Shown piece by piece: positions 21,358-29,760 of a DNA stretch of 64,000 bases. Position 1 is the stretch's first letter; every line of letters starts with the position of its first letter. The stretch spans positions 113,406 to 177,405 of the forward strand of contig NZ_BNAY01000012.1 in the NCBI RefSeq assembly GCF_014654365.1, written 5' to 3'. The notes under the pieces were generated by a model, which saw nothing but the letters and a program-made list of their open reading frames with translations, was not told the DNA's origin and did not search any database. Position numbers and translations under genes: made by a program. Origin of the DNA: Amycolatopsis oliviviridis (GTDB taxonomy: Bacteria > Actinomycetota > Actinomycetes > Mycobacteriales > Pseudonocardiaceae).

Positions 21358-22671
21358 TCAGCCAGGGGGCGGGGTCCTGGTCTTAGTCTTGGTCCTGGTC
21401 TTCGTCTTGCTCGGCTGGGACGAGGTGCTCGGGTCGCCGCTGGACGCGGTCGTCTCGCTCGGTGCCGAGGTGACGCCGGCCTTTTCGGTGGTGTCGGGTG
21501 GATTCGCGGATACCGGGACGGCTTCGGTCACGACGACGGTGCCGTGGGGCGCCGTCGCGCCCTGGCCGGGCACTTCGACGGCCACCGAGGACGGCGATCC
21601 CTGGCCCGCCACCGGGCCGGAGGTTCCCGTCGCCGCAGGGGGAAGGACCCCGGCCGGCTGGACCGGCGGGTTCTCCGCGGTCTGGTTGACCGCCAGCAGG
21701 ACGGCGACGGTGATCGCGGCGGCGGGCGCGCTGATGGCGGCGACGACGGCCGCCCGCTTGCGTCCGCCCGGGCCGAGATGCACGACCTTCGTCCCGGTGG
21801 AGTCCTCCAGCAGGATCCGGGAGATCGCGGCCGCGGTCGGCCGCTGGGCCGGTTTCTGCGCGGTCATCCCGCGCAACAGCGTCGTCATGGTCGCCGACAG
21901 TCCGGATGGGATCCGGGGCGGCCGGTGCAGCCGCCCGACCGCGGCCTCGACCGGTGTCCCGGTGTACTCCCGTTCCCCGGAAAGGCATTCGAGCAGCACC
22001 AGGCCGAGCGAGTAGATGTCGGCGGGCGGGCCGACGTTCTCGCCGCGGACCTGTTCGGGCGCCATGTACGCCGCCGTGCCGACGACGCCGCCGGTCTCGG
22101 TCACCCTGGTCGCGTCGAAAGCGTGCGCCACCCCGAAATCGCCGATCAGCGGGCCGTCGTCGGCGATCAGGATGTTCGCCGGTTTCAGGTCGCGGTGGGT
22201 GATGCCGTGCGCGTGGACGTGCGCGAGCGCGTCGGTCAGCCGGGTGGCCAGCTCGACGACGGCGTCCTGGGGGAGCGGGCCGGACCGCAGTCGCTGGGCC
22301 AGGTTCGGGCCCTCGACCAGGCGCATCGTGAGGTAGGTGTAGCCGTCGTCGGAGCCCGCGTCGTACAGCGGGACGAGGCCGGGATGGCGGACCGCGCTCA
22401 GGGTCTCGATCTCCTGTTCCCGGCGGCGCTGGTCGCGGGTCATCGTGTCGGCGTGGAACAGCTTCAGTGCGACCTCGCGTCGTTCGCGCAGGTCACGGGC
22501 GCGGAAGACCCTCGCTGTCGCGCCGCGGCCGAGCAGGTCCCCGACCTCGTACCGGCCGGCGAGCCTGCGGGGCAGATGGTCCGGATCGTGGACGTTCAGG
22601 CTGAAGCGGCGCTGCGTGGTCCCGGCATCGGACTCCTCGTCGTCGTCGCCCAGCGAACCCGCGTCGTCCAT
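21358..22671 (-). CDS. Transmembrane serine/threonine protein kinase (PknB type)
   Basis: This 437-residue protein has an N-terminal kinase domain (about 41-295) with the ATP lysine K70 (VALKLF), HRDLKPAN with catalytic D161, DFG at 178-180, a regulatory loop with threonines (TETGGVVGT) and APE at 205. One transmembrane helix spans about 307-328. The C-terminal outer segment is disordered, rich in P, T, S and G, ending in KTKTRTKTKTRTPPPG; there are no PASTA repeats. ATG 22671 is the natural domain start; the frame is open further upstream without support. The gene is divergent from a secreted protein gene, possibly controlled jointly. Confidence 0.92.
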   Translation of the reverse strand: MDDAGSLGDDDEESDAGTTQRRFSLNVHDPDHLPRRLAGRYEVGDLLGRGATARVFRARDLRERREVALKLFHADTMTRDQRRREQEIETLSAVRHPGLVPLYDAGSDDGYTYLTMRLVEGPNLAQRLRSGPLPQDAVVELATRLTDALAHVHAHGITHRDLKPANILIADDGPLIGDFGVAHAFDATRVTETGGVVGTAAYMAPEQVRGENVGPPADIYSLGLVLLECLSGEREYTGTPVEAAVGRLHRPPRIPSGLSATMTTLLRGMTAQKPAQRPTAAAISRILLEDSTGTKVVHLGPGGRKRAAVVAAISAPAAAITVAVLLAVNQTAENPPVQPAGVLPPAATGTSGPVAGQGSPSSVAVEVPGQGATAPHGTVVVTEAVPVSANPPDTTEKAGVTSAPSETTASSGDPSTSSQPSKTKTRTKTKTRTPPPG

Positions 22672-22815
22672 CGGTGCTACCTCCGTCTCACCGGCCGAAC
22701 GCCGAATACCCGGTCCGGCCGCGGGCGAAACAAGGTTTGAGAGCGTACCGGAGATGATCTGGGGGTTCACCCCGAACGGCGGACAACCCTCGTGAGGGCC
22801 GCGCGTCCCGATGTC

Positions 22816-23913
22816 ATGAAGCCGAACCGGTGGGCCGCGCTCGCCGCCGCCGCACTGACCGCCCTCGCCGTCCACACTCCGCCGGCCGCCGCCGATTCGC
22901 TGGTACCCAAGGGTTTCGCTCCCGCGTCGACGAGCTGGACCGGACCGTCGCGCGGGTTCGTCCTCGGGTTCTCGCCGTGCGGGAAACCGGGATGGTGCGC
23001 GTCCCTGCTGTCGACGACCGACGGCGGGAAGCGGTGGCTGCGCGTCGGTGCCCCGCCGATCTCCTTGCCGGACAACCACAATCAGGTCAAGCTCGTCGTG
23101 ATCGACGAACACGACGTCTTCCTTTCCGACGGCACCCGGCTGCTCGCCAGCCGCGACGGGGGCGGCACGTGGTCCGGCGTGCGGCTCGCCGGGGTCCGGG
23201 AACCTTTCTATATTTCGAAAATCACCGAATCAGGGTCGCGGGTGTTCGCCATGGTCACCGGTTTCGGCAGCCCGTCGACGACGACGCTGTACGCCGGGCT
23301 CTCCGGTACGCGGGTCCTCCTGCCGGTTCCGGGGTTCACCGTGACCGGCTCCGCGACCTACGGCGACGTCGCCACCAGCGGCGGGGTGCAAGTCTCGATG
23401 GGGTCGGACTACCGCGTCCAGAAGTACTGGACCTCGTCCGACGGCCTGACCTTCGCCGCCGCGCCGCCGCCCTGCCCGGCGGACAGTTCGGCTCTGCTGA
23501 GCGGAATCCGGCGGGGGCGCGTGCTGGCGCTGTGCAGCGGGGGACCGGGGACCCCGCAGCCGGGGGCGACCGTCCGCCGGTTGTGGCGGGCGCCGAAACT
23601 CGGTGGGCGGTTCACCGGAACGGAGCAAGCGCCCATCCTCGGGATCAACCAGAGCTTCAGCGCCGCTTCGCCCACAACGGCGACCGTCGCGGCGGAAGGC
23701 GGCGGTACCGGATTCCTGCACAGCACCTTCGACGGCGGCACCACCTGGACGACGACGGTGCTCAGCGGCCGCGGGGTCTGCCTCAACGATCTGGACTTCC
23801 CGGACGAACGGATCGGGGTGGTGGTCGACGGGCTGCCCGACGCCGAAGGCGGATCGGCCGTCTACCGGACCGTCGACGGTGGGATCACCTGGCGTGAGCT
23901 GGTCTTCGGATGA
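22816..23913 (+). CDS. Secreted beta-propeller-like protein (BNR/photosystem-II-stability-like repeats)
   Basis: This 365-residue protein has a signal peptide (MKPNRWAALAAAALTALAV, cleavage near AAADS). Repeated short motifs such as STTDGGKRW, SRDGGGTWSG, STFDGGTTWTT and RTVDGGITWRE are Asp-box/BNR repeats, which mark propeller folds of sialidases and Ycf48-like proteins. No sialidase catalytic residues were recognised, so the role is more likely binding or assembly. A GTG eight codons upstream (22792) is an alternative start. It stands divergent from the Ser/Thr kinase. Confidence 0.75.
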   Translation: MKPNRWAALAAAALTALAVHTPPAAADSLVPKGFAPASTSWTGPSRGFVLGFSPCGKPGWCASLLSTTDGGKRWLRVGAPPISLPDNHNQVKLVVIDEHDVFLSDGTRLLASRDGGGTWSGVRLAGVREPFYISKITESGSRVFAMVTGFGSPSTTTLYAGLSGTRVLLPVPGFTVTGSATYGDVATSGGVQVSMGSDYRVQKYWTSSDGLTFAAAPPPCPADSSALLSGIRRGRVLALCSGGPGTPQPGATVRRLWRAPKLGGRFTGTEQAPILGINQSFSAASPTTATVAAEGGGTGFLHSTFDGGTTWTTTVLSGRGVCLNDLDFPDERIGVVVDGLPDAEGGSAVYRTVDGGITWRELVFG

Positions 23914-24048
23914 TCATCGCAGGTAGGCAAGGCCCTTGGGGAGGTTCACTTACCCATACGCCATGTCGTAACCTGTGCACTGTCCGTCGATGTCGAGGGA
24001 GCCGTGGACCGTGTTCGCCGCGATCCGCACGCGGCTGAAGGGTGGAAC

Positions 24049-24888
24049 GTGTCCATGACTTCGGACGAGGTCCGGTCTGTGCCGAGGCGCCCGCTACCAC
24101 CCCTCGACTACAGCAAGCCCAATCTCGCCCGGATGAAGGACGCCCTCCTCGGGGGACACGATCATTACGAGATCGACAGGCAAGCCGTCGACGCCTTCCT
24201 CACGGTGGCCCCCGACGGCGCCGCGGTGGCCAAGGAGTTCCGGTCCTGGGCGAGCCGGGTGGTCCGGTTCCTCGCCGGCACCCGTGAGGTGGGCCAGTTC
24301 CTCGATCTCGGCTCCGGCATGCCCTACGTCGAGAACACACACCAGACGGCGCAGCGGTACAACCCCGACGCGCTGGTCATCTACGTCGACGACGACCCGG
24401 TCGTCCAAGCACACGGATTGGCGTTGCTGGAAGACCACCTCGTGCACGTCAGCGGCGCGGATCTGCGCGATCCCGAGCAGACGCTGAGCGATCCGGTGAT
24501 CGCCGAGCATCTCGAACTCGATCGCCCGGTCGCGGTGCTCTTCAACGCGGTGCTGCACCACATCGAAGACCTCGACAAAGCGCGGGCCATCGTCCGCGGC
24601 TATGTCGACGCGCTCGCACCCGGGTCTTATCTGCTGCTCACGCACTACTACACCGACGGCGAAGGTCCGCGCGGCGCGTTCGCGCGGAAGCTCGACGGCC
24701 TGATGGCCGGCATCGGCTACCCCACGGTGCACCGCAGCCGCGAGGAGATCGAGTCGCTGTTCGACGGGCTGGAGATGCTCGAACCCGGCCTCGTCCACCT
24801 GCACGAATGGTGGCCGGAAGGCCCGCGCCTCGCTCCGTTGACCCAGCTGAACCACCTGAGCCTCGGCGGCGTGGGGATCAAGCCTTAG
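24049..24888 (+). CDS. SAM-dependent methyltransferase, actinomycete DUF574-type
   Basis: This protein of about 279 residues shows the hallmark sequence of a large actinomycete-specific methyltransferase family: YSKPNLARMKDALLGGHDHYE near the N-terminus, then the SAM loop FLDLGSGMP, an acidic YVDDDPVV and a later LFNAVLHHI. Family members occur in dozens per genome in Streptomyces and relatives; a few tailor natural products, but most have no known substrate. GTG 24049 has AAGGG upstream; ATG 24055 is the alternative. It converges on the M48 peptidase gene. Confidence 0.85.
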   Translation: MSMTSDEVRSVPRRPLPPLDYSKPNLARMKDALLGGHDHYEIDRQAVDAFLTVAPDGAAVAKEFRSWASRVVRFLAGTREVGQFLDLGSGMPYVENTHQTAQRYNPDALVIYVDDDPVVQAHGLALLEDHLVHVSGADLRDPEQTLSDPVIAEHLELDRPVAVLFNAVLHHIEDLDKARAIVRGYVDALAPGSYLLLTHYYTDGEGPRGAFARKLDGLMAGIGYPTVHRSREEIESLFDGLEMLEPGLVHLHEWWPEGPRLAPLTQLNHLSLGGVGIKP

Positions 24889-24912
24889 CTGCGGCCTTCC
24901 GTAAGTCCGTGA

Positions 24913-24951
24913 AGGACTCCTTGAGGGACCCAGAGTCCCTCAAGGAGTCTT
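24913..24951. terminator. Bidirectional hairpin terminator between convergent genes
   Basis: Arms 24913-24929 and 24935-24951 pair with one G-T wobble around a five-base loop, between the stop codons of the methyltransferase and the peptidase. The core CTCCTTGAGGGACCC is the same word as in the palindrome at 41490-41540, so this copy is part of the dispersed family. Confidence 0.8.
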
Positions 24952-26833
24952 AGGCCTTCAGGGACTTGAAGAACGTCGTCAGTTCGTCGTGGGCGGTCCC
25001 GAAGTCCTCGGTGTTGCCGGTCATCGCGAGCTCCAGCGTCTCTCCGTCGGAGAGTTCCAGCATCAGGTATTCGGTGAGCTTCCGGCGCGGGAAACCACCG
25101 GCGACGATGTCCGTGAACGGGATCCGCCGCGCGCCCGGTTCGGCGCGCAGATCGTCGAGGCCGCGTTCCCGCAATTTCCGGATCCGCTTGCGGTCCGAAA
25201 CCCCGCGCGCCCCGATCAGACCGGCGAGGCCGCGCCGGACCAGCACCGAGCGCGCCATGGGCAGGAGCACCAGTTCGCTGTCGCAGACGATCAGGTCGTA
25301 GAGACTCCGCTTCGCCTTCAACGCGGTGAACATGCCGAGCATCCGGGCCCCGGCCGGATCCGGCTCCCGCTCGGGCTCCTGCTTGCAGAAATACCCGGCG
25401 GGGACGTTCAGCAGTTGCAGGTTGTGGACCAGTTCGTCGACCGCGCGAGGGCTCCGCACCGCCGGGGCGACCAGTTCGACGACGTCGAACGGCTCGCCGT
25501 CGCCCAGGCACAGTTCCCAGCCGCCGCCCCAGTTCAGGCGGTGCGCGGCGACGCCGTTGTCGATCATCGCGGCGGTGACGGTGTCGGCGAACAGTTCGGC
25601 CAGCAGCTCGCGGCCTTCTTCGCGGGACGGGGCCCGCAGGGGTTTGGCGAGCGCGTCGGCGTCGCCGTCCCGCAGGACCCGGACGACCTCGCCGATCGTG
25701 CCGCGCGGCGCCAGCCTGCTTTCGAGCCCGGCGGAGGTCAGCAGCCTCGCGCCCTCCGCGACCGAGGCGCGGCCCGCGCGTTTGATGACCTCGTCCCAGT
25801 CCGCCCGCGGCCCGACGTCGCGGATCAGCACGTCCAGTTCCGCCTCGGGGACGTCGACCTTCGGTGCGCCCAGCAGCGCCCAGCCCGGCCGGGCGTCCGG
25901 CTTCACCGGGTTGTCCGGCACGCCGGCCAGCGCGGCGATCCGGCGCTTCGTGGGCGGATGGCTGTCGTACTTCGACAGCTCTTCGCCGTCGAGGATGTCT
26001 TCGGCGTACTCGGCCACCCAGTCCCGCTGGACCGGGTGGTTGAGGTACGAACGGAAGCCCAGCAGCACCGCGGGCGTGCGCCGCGCCGACGCGCCGAGCG
26101 AGAGATACCGCTCGGCGTAGTCCTTCCAGAGCGGGCTCAGCGTCGCGGCCTTCCGCAGCGCCGCGGCCGCGGTCCGGCTTCCCGCCGCGAGGACGGACGC
26201 CTCGTCGGCCTGGAGCTCCTGCCGCCGGTTCGCCGACCGCGCGACCAGCAGGTACAGCTTCGAGTAGGCGGAGAGCAGGGCCCGGGCGGGGCCGCCGTCC
26301 AGCCTGTCGACGGTGAACGCGAGCGTCTGGGTGCCGCGGTAGGTCAACGCGAGCAGCCGGGTATGGCCGCCGCTGTAGTGCCCGAGTTCGTGCGCGAGCA
26401 CCGAGCGCAGTTCGCTCACGCTCATCGCGGCCAGCAGCGGCAGCCCGATCAGCATCGTGCGGCGGCCCGGCCGCAGGCCGAGGAACCGGGCGTCCTCACT
26501 GACCGCGGCGTTGATCTCGCCGATCAGCACGATCTCGTCCGGTGGCCGCGTCTTCACCTGGGCGGCGAGGTCGTCGATCATCTCCCACAGCGCGGGATGG
26601 GCTTCGCGGTCCAGCCGCGGCCCTTCGATCGGGGGACGCCGCGCCCGCAACGCGCTCACCAGCCCGAAACCGAGCGCGATCATGATCGCGAACCCGCCGA
26701 GCATGACATAGATGCCCGTTTTGCCCGGTATCCGCAGGCCGGCCAGAACACTGGCGACACCCACCGCGACGACCATCACTGGGAACGCCACGAGCAGAAG
26801 TGTCGCGAGGACGGCGCGTCCTCGGGCCTGCAT
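24950..26833 (-). CDS. M48-family membrane zinc metallopeptidase with long C-terminal region
   Basis: This 627-residue protein has two N-terminal membrane segments (about 8-32 and 40-62), then an M48 peptidase domain. The zinc motif is HELGH (148-152), with the third ligand in the downstream ELQADEASVLAAG segment, as in HtpX/Ste24 relatives. The C-terminal 300 residues are an extra domain without a recognised family, larger than in HtpX. It probably cleaves misfolded or damaged membrane proteins. ATG 26833 has GAGGT upstream; the frame remains open further upstream without a better site. Confidence 0.85.
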   Translation of the reverse strand: MQARGRAVLATLLLVAFPVMVVAVGVASVLAGLRIPGKTGIYVMLGGFAIMIALGFGLVSALRARRPPIEGPRLDREAHPALWEMIDDLAAQVKTRPPDEIVLIGEINAAVSEDARFLGLRPGRRTMLIGLPLLAAMSVSELRSVLAHELGHYSGGHTRLLALTYRGTQTLAFTVDRLDGGPARALLSAYSKLYLLVARSANRRQELQADEASVLAAGSRTAAAALRKAATLSPLWKDYAERYLSLGASARRTPAVLLGFRSYLNHPVQRDWVAEYAEDILDGEELSKYDSHPPTKRRIAALAGVPDNPVKPDARPGWALLGAPKVDVPEAELDVLIRDVGPRADWDEVIKRAGRASVAEGARLLTSAGLESRLAPRGTIGEVVRVLRDGDADALAKPLRAPSREEGRELLAELFADTVTAAMIDNGVAAHRLNWGGGWELCLGDGEPFDVVELVAPAVRSPRAVDELVHNLQLLNVPAGYFCKQEPEREPDPAGARMLGMFTALKAKRSLYDLIVCDSELVLLPMARSVLVRRGLAGLIGARGVSDRKRIRKLRERGLDDLRAEPGARRIPFTDIVAGGFPRRKLTEYLMLELSDGETLELAMTGNTEDFGTAHDELTTFFKSLKA

Positions 26834-26941
26834 CGTCCGGTTACCTCTTTTCGCACAAGTGCCGTCTGTGCAGCCGAATAGTAACCGGCTACGCAGCGGC
26901 CCCGGGCGAGAACGAAGAGCTACACCCACCACCTGGGAACA

Positions 26942-27017
26942 CGCGATCAGTCACCTGCTTGCGGTCACCGGGAGCGCGATACGCGCGCCCGACGGCGCAA
27001 GTAGGCGACTGATCGCG
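26942..27017 (-). terminator. Long hairpin after the aldo/keto reductase gene
   Basis: Arms 26942-26963 and 26996-27017 match over 20 of 22 positions, with both exceptions G-U compatible. A smaller GC hairpin lies in the loop. It begins 12 bases after the reductase stop and should end the MFS-reductase transcript. Confidence 0.65.
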
Positions 27018-27028
27018 GGGGAGAGGAC

Positions 27029-27862
27029 TTATGCGACGTTGAAGGTGTCCGGATCCGGCCCGGTCCGCTCGCCCCGGTCCAGCACGGACAGCGAAGCGAC
27101 GTCCTCGTCCGACAGCGTGAACCCGAAGACGTCGAGATTCTCCTTGATCCGCGACGGCGTCACGGACTTCGGGATCACGATGTTGCCCAGCTGCAGATGC
27201 CACCGCAGGACGATCTGCGCCGGGGTCCGGCCGTGCTTCGAAGCCAGCGCGGTCACGGCGGCTTCACCGAGCAGATCGCCGCCCTTGGCCAGCGGGCTCC
27301 ACGCTTCGGTCGCGATGCCGTGCTTCGCGTCGAACTCGCGTACCTCGGCCTGCTGCAGGTACGGGTGCACCTCGACCTGGTTGACCGCCGGGGTCACCGA
27401 ACCGGCGTCGAGCAGCCGTTCGAGGTGGGCGGGCTGGAAGTTCGAGACGCCGATCGCGCGGACCCGGCCGTCGGCGTAGAGCTTCTCGAAGGCCTTCCAC
27501 GTGTCGCGGTAGAGGTCGCGCTCCGGGGTGGGCCAGTGGATCAGGTAGAGGTCCAGCCGCTCCAGGCCCAGCTTCGCCAGGCTGGCGTCGAACGCCTTCA
27601 GTGTGGCGTCGTAGCCTTGCTCGCTGTTCCACAGCTTGGTGGTGATGAACAGCTCGTCGCGGGCGATCCCGGACTCGGCGAGGGCCCGGCCGACGCCCGC
27701 TTCGTTGCCGTAGACGGCGGCGGTGTCGATGCTGCGGTAGCCCGCGTCCAGCGCGGCCTTGACCGCGGCGGTGGTCTCCTCGTCCGGTACCTGGAAGACG
27801 CCGAACCCGAGCTGCGGCATCTCCACCCCGTTGTCGAGCTTGACGGTGGGAATGTCGGTCAC
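27029..27862 (-). CDS. Aldo/keto reductase (2,5-diketo-D-gluconate reductase type)
   Basis: This 277-residue enzyme is a complete AKR barrel. The catalytic tetrad is D46, Y51 and K76 with the histidine in LIHWP, and the NADPH-binding end has IVIPKSVTPSRIKENL. It would reduce aldehydes, ketones or sugar ketones with NADPH. GTG 27862 is preceded by GAAAGGAC; the longer open frame upstream lies inside the transporter gene and is rejected. It follows the MFS gene by 29 bases, so both share the MarR-controlled promoter. Confidence 0.92.
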   Translation of the reverse strand: MTDIPTVKLDNGVEMPQLGFGVFQVPDEETTAAVKAALDAGYRSIDTAAVYGNEAGVGRALAESGIARDELFITTKLWNSEQGYDATLKAFDASLAKLGLERLDLYLIHWPTPERDLYRDTWKAFEKLYADGRVRAIGVSNFQPAHLERLLDAGSVTPAVNQVEVHPYLQQAEVREFDAKHGIATEAWSPLAKGGDLLGEAAVTALASKHGRTPAQIVLRWHLQLGNIVIPKSVTPSRIKENLDVFGFTLSDEDVASLSVLDRGERTGPDPDTFNVA

Positions 27863-27891
27863 TTGCTTGTCCTTTCGTGGGGTCGTAAGGG

Positions 27892-29073
27892 TCAGGCGGC
27901 GGGGGCCAGTTCGGCGCGACGAGCCTTTCGCCGCCCGCGGTCGAGCATGCCTGAGATGACCGCGACCAGCAGCCCGGCGAGCGCGAGCGCGGCGCCGATC
28001 CAGTTGGACGCGGTGTAGCCGAGACCCGCGCCGATGGCCTGGCCGCCGAGCCACGCGCCCCCGGCGTTGCCGAGGTTGAACGCGGCGATGTTGGCGGCCG
28101 AAGCCAGTGCGGGCGCGCCTTCGGCCTTGTTCATGACGCGGGCCTGCAACGGCGCGACGGTCGCGAAACCGGCGGCGCCGAAGACGGCGATGGTGATCGC
28201 GGCGGGGATCTGGGCGTGCGCGGTGAAGACGAACACGACCAGCACGGCCGCGAGGGCGGCGAGGATGACGTACAGGCTGGGCATCAGCGACCGGTCGGCC
28301 GCCTTGCCGCCGATCAGGTTGCCGGCGAACAGGCCGGCGCCGAACAGCACCAGCAGCCAGGTCACCGCGCCGGGGGAGAAGCCCGCGACCTCGGTCATCA
28401 TCGGGGCGATGTAGGTGAAGGACGCGAACACCCCGGCGAACCCGAGCGTGGTCATCGCCAGCGCGAGCCACACCTGCGGACGCCGGAACACGGCCAGTTC
28501 GCTGCGCAGTCCCGCGCCCGGCGTCGTCGCCTGGGCGGGGACCAGCGCGAGGATCCCGATCAGGCCGACCACTCCGAGGGCGCTGACCGCCCAGAACGTC
28601 GAACGCCAGCCGAGTGCCTGGCCGAGCGCGGTCCCGGCGGGGACGCCGAGGACGTTGGCGACGGTCAGCCCGGTGAACATCATCGCGATCGCGCTGGCCT
28701 GTTTGGCCGGTGCGACCAGCGAGGCGGCGACGACCGCGCCGACGCCGAAGAACGCGCCGTGCGAGAGCGCGGCGACCACGCGGCCGGTCATCAGCAGGCC
28801 GTAGGTGCCGGCCAGCGCGGAAACGACGTTGCCGGCGATGAACAGGACCATCAGGCCGACCAGGACCGTCTTGCGCGGCACCCGCGACGCGAGCGCGGTC
28901 AGCAGCGGGGCGCCGACCACGACGCCGAGCGCGTATCCGGAGATCAGCAGCCCGGCGGAGGGGATCGAGACGCCGAAGTCGCCCGCGACCTCGGGCAACA
29001 GGCCCATGATCACGAACTCGGTGGTGCCGATACCGAAGGCGCTGATCGCCAATGCGAGCAGAGCGGCAGGCAT
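27892..29073 (-). CDS. MFS transporter, DHA1 drug-efflux type (AraJ/CmlA-like)
   Basis: This 393-residue protein has twelve hydrophobic segments and the DHA1 signatures FGIGTTEFVIMGLLPEVA in helix 1 and GYALGVVVGAPLLTAL with a downstream RVPRKTVL motif A. It probably exports a drug or sugar by proton antiport. It is the first gene of a two-gene unit with the aldo/keto reductase and is divergent from a MarR regulator, a standard arrangement for toxin-induced efflux. Confidence 0.9.
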   Translation of the reverse strand: MPAALLALAISAFGIGTTEFVIMGLLPEVAGDFGVSIPSAGLLISGYALGVVVGAPLLTALASRVPRKTVLVGLMVLFIAGNVVSALAGTYGLLMTGRVVAALSHGAFFGVGAVVAASLVAPAKQASAIAMMFTGLTVANVLGVPAGTALGQALGWRSTFWAVSALGVVGLIGILALVPAQATTPGAGLRSELAVFRRPQVWLALAMTTLGFAGVFASFTYIAPMMTEVAGFSPGAVTWLLVLFGAGLFAGNLIGGKAADRSLMPSLYVILAALAAVLVVFVFTAHAQIPAAITIAVFGAAGFATVAPLQARVMNKAEGAPALASAANIAAFNLGNAGGAWLGGQAIGAGLGYTASNWIGAALALAGLLVAVISGMLDRGRRKARRAELAPAA

Positions 29074-29116
29074 GGAGGCCTCACTTCTTCCCGTAGAGTG
29101 GTGTTGGCTGGCGTGG

Positions 29117-29143
29117 GCAACTACGAGCGTCCGAAATAGTTGC
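29117..29143. promoter_or_regulatory. Candidate MarR operator
   Basis: GCAACTA (29117-29123) and TAGTTGC (29137-29143) are perfect inverted half-sites separated by 13 bases, in the intergenic region between the MFS and marR-type genes. The position would let one site control both directions. Confidence 0.5.
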
Positions 29144-29216
29144 ACGCGCCGTATATTGCACACGCTTGATGATGCACGACGCAACAAAGCTCGGGCAACC
29201 GGGGAAGAGGTGAACC

Positions 29217-29669
29217 GTGTCACTGGCCGACGACGCCGTGGAAGCACGCGCGCAGGGCTGGCGGACCCTCGCCGCACTGCACGCGCGGATCGAGGACGCG
29301 CTGGAACGCGCGCTGGCGCAGAAGCACGAACTGTCCGTCACCGAGTACACCGTGCTGGACGTGCTCGCCCGCCAGGACGGCTTCCACCTGCGGATGAACC
29401 AGCTGTCGAACGCCGTCGTGCTCAGCCAGTCGGCGACGACGCGGCTGGTGACGCGGCTGGAAGGCCGGGGACTGCTGCAGCGGTACCTGTGCCCGGACGA
29501 CCGGCGCGGCATCTACACGGAGGTCACGCCGTCGGGACAGGAACTGCTCGCGGCCGCGCGGCCGACGCACGACGCCGTCCTCACCGAGGCGCTGGCCACC
29601 GCCGAGGAACTCCCCGAACTCGCGCCCCTGGTCGCCGCTCTCGGAAAGCTCACCTTCGCCCGATCCTGA
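29217..29669 (+). CDS. MarR-family transcriptional regulator
   Basis: This 150-residue protein has the MarR winged helix: helices around TEYTVLDVLARQDGF, a recognition helix in LSNAVVLSQSATTRLVTRLEGRGLL and a wing with CPDDRRGIYTEVTPSG, the conserved DDRR turn. It probably represses the divergent MFS-reductase unit until a phenolic or drug ligand binds. It starts at GTG 29217 after GGGGAAGAGG. Confidence 0.9.
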   Translation: MSLADDAVEARAQGWRTLAALHARIEDALERALAQKHELSVTEYTVLDVLARQDGFHLRMNQLSNAVVLSQSATTRLVTRLEGRGLLQRYLCPDDRRGIYTEVTPSGQELLAAARPTHDAVLTEALATAEELPELAPLVAALGKLTFARS

Positions 29670-29675
29670 CCCCTC

Positions 29676-29737
29676 GCGTTTCGTCCTCTGAATGCGGTCC
29701 TTGCGCGCGCAAGGACCGCATTCAGAGGACGAAACGC
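29676..29737. repeat. Perfect 62-bp palindrome
   Basis: Bases 29676-29706 are the exact reverse complement of 29707-29737, without any loop base. The arm begins GCGTTTCGTCCTCTGAATGC and shares its core with the hairpin at 44-92. It lies between two plus-strand genes, 6 bases after the MarR stop and 23 bases before the amidohydrolase start, so it may terminate transcription of the first. Confidence 0.85.
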
Positions 29738-29760
29738 AGACCGGCTGGCAAGGTGAAGGC

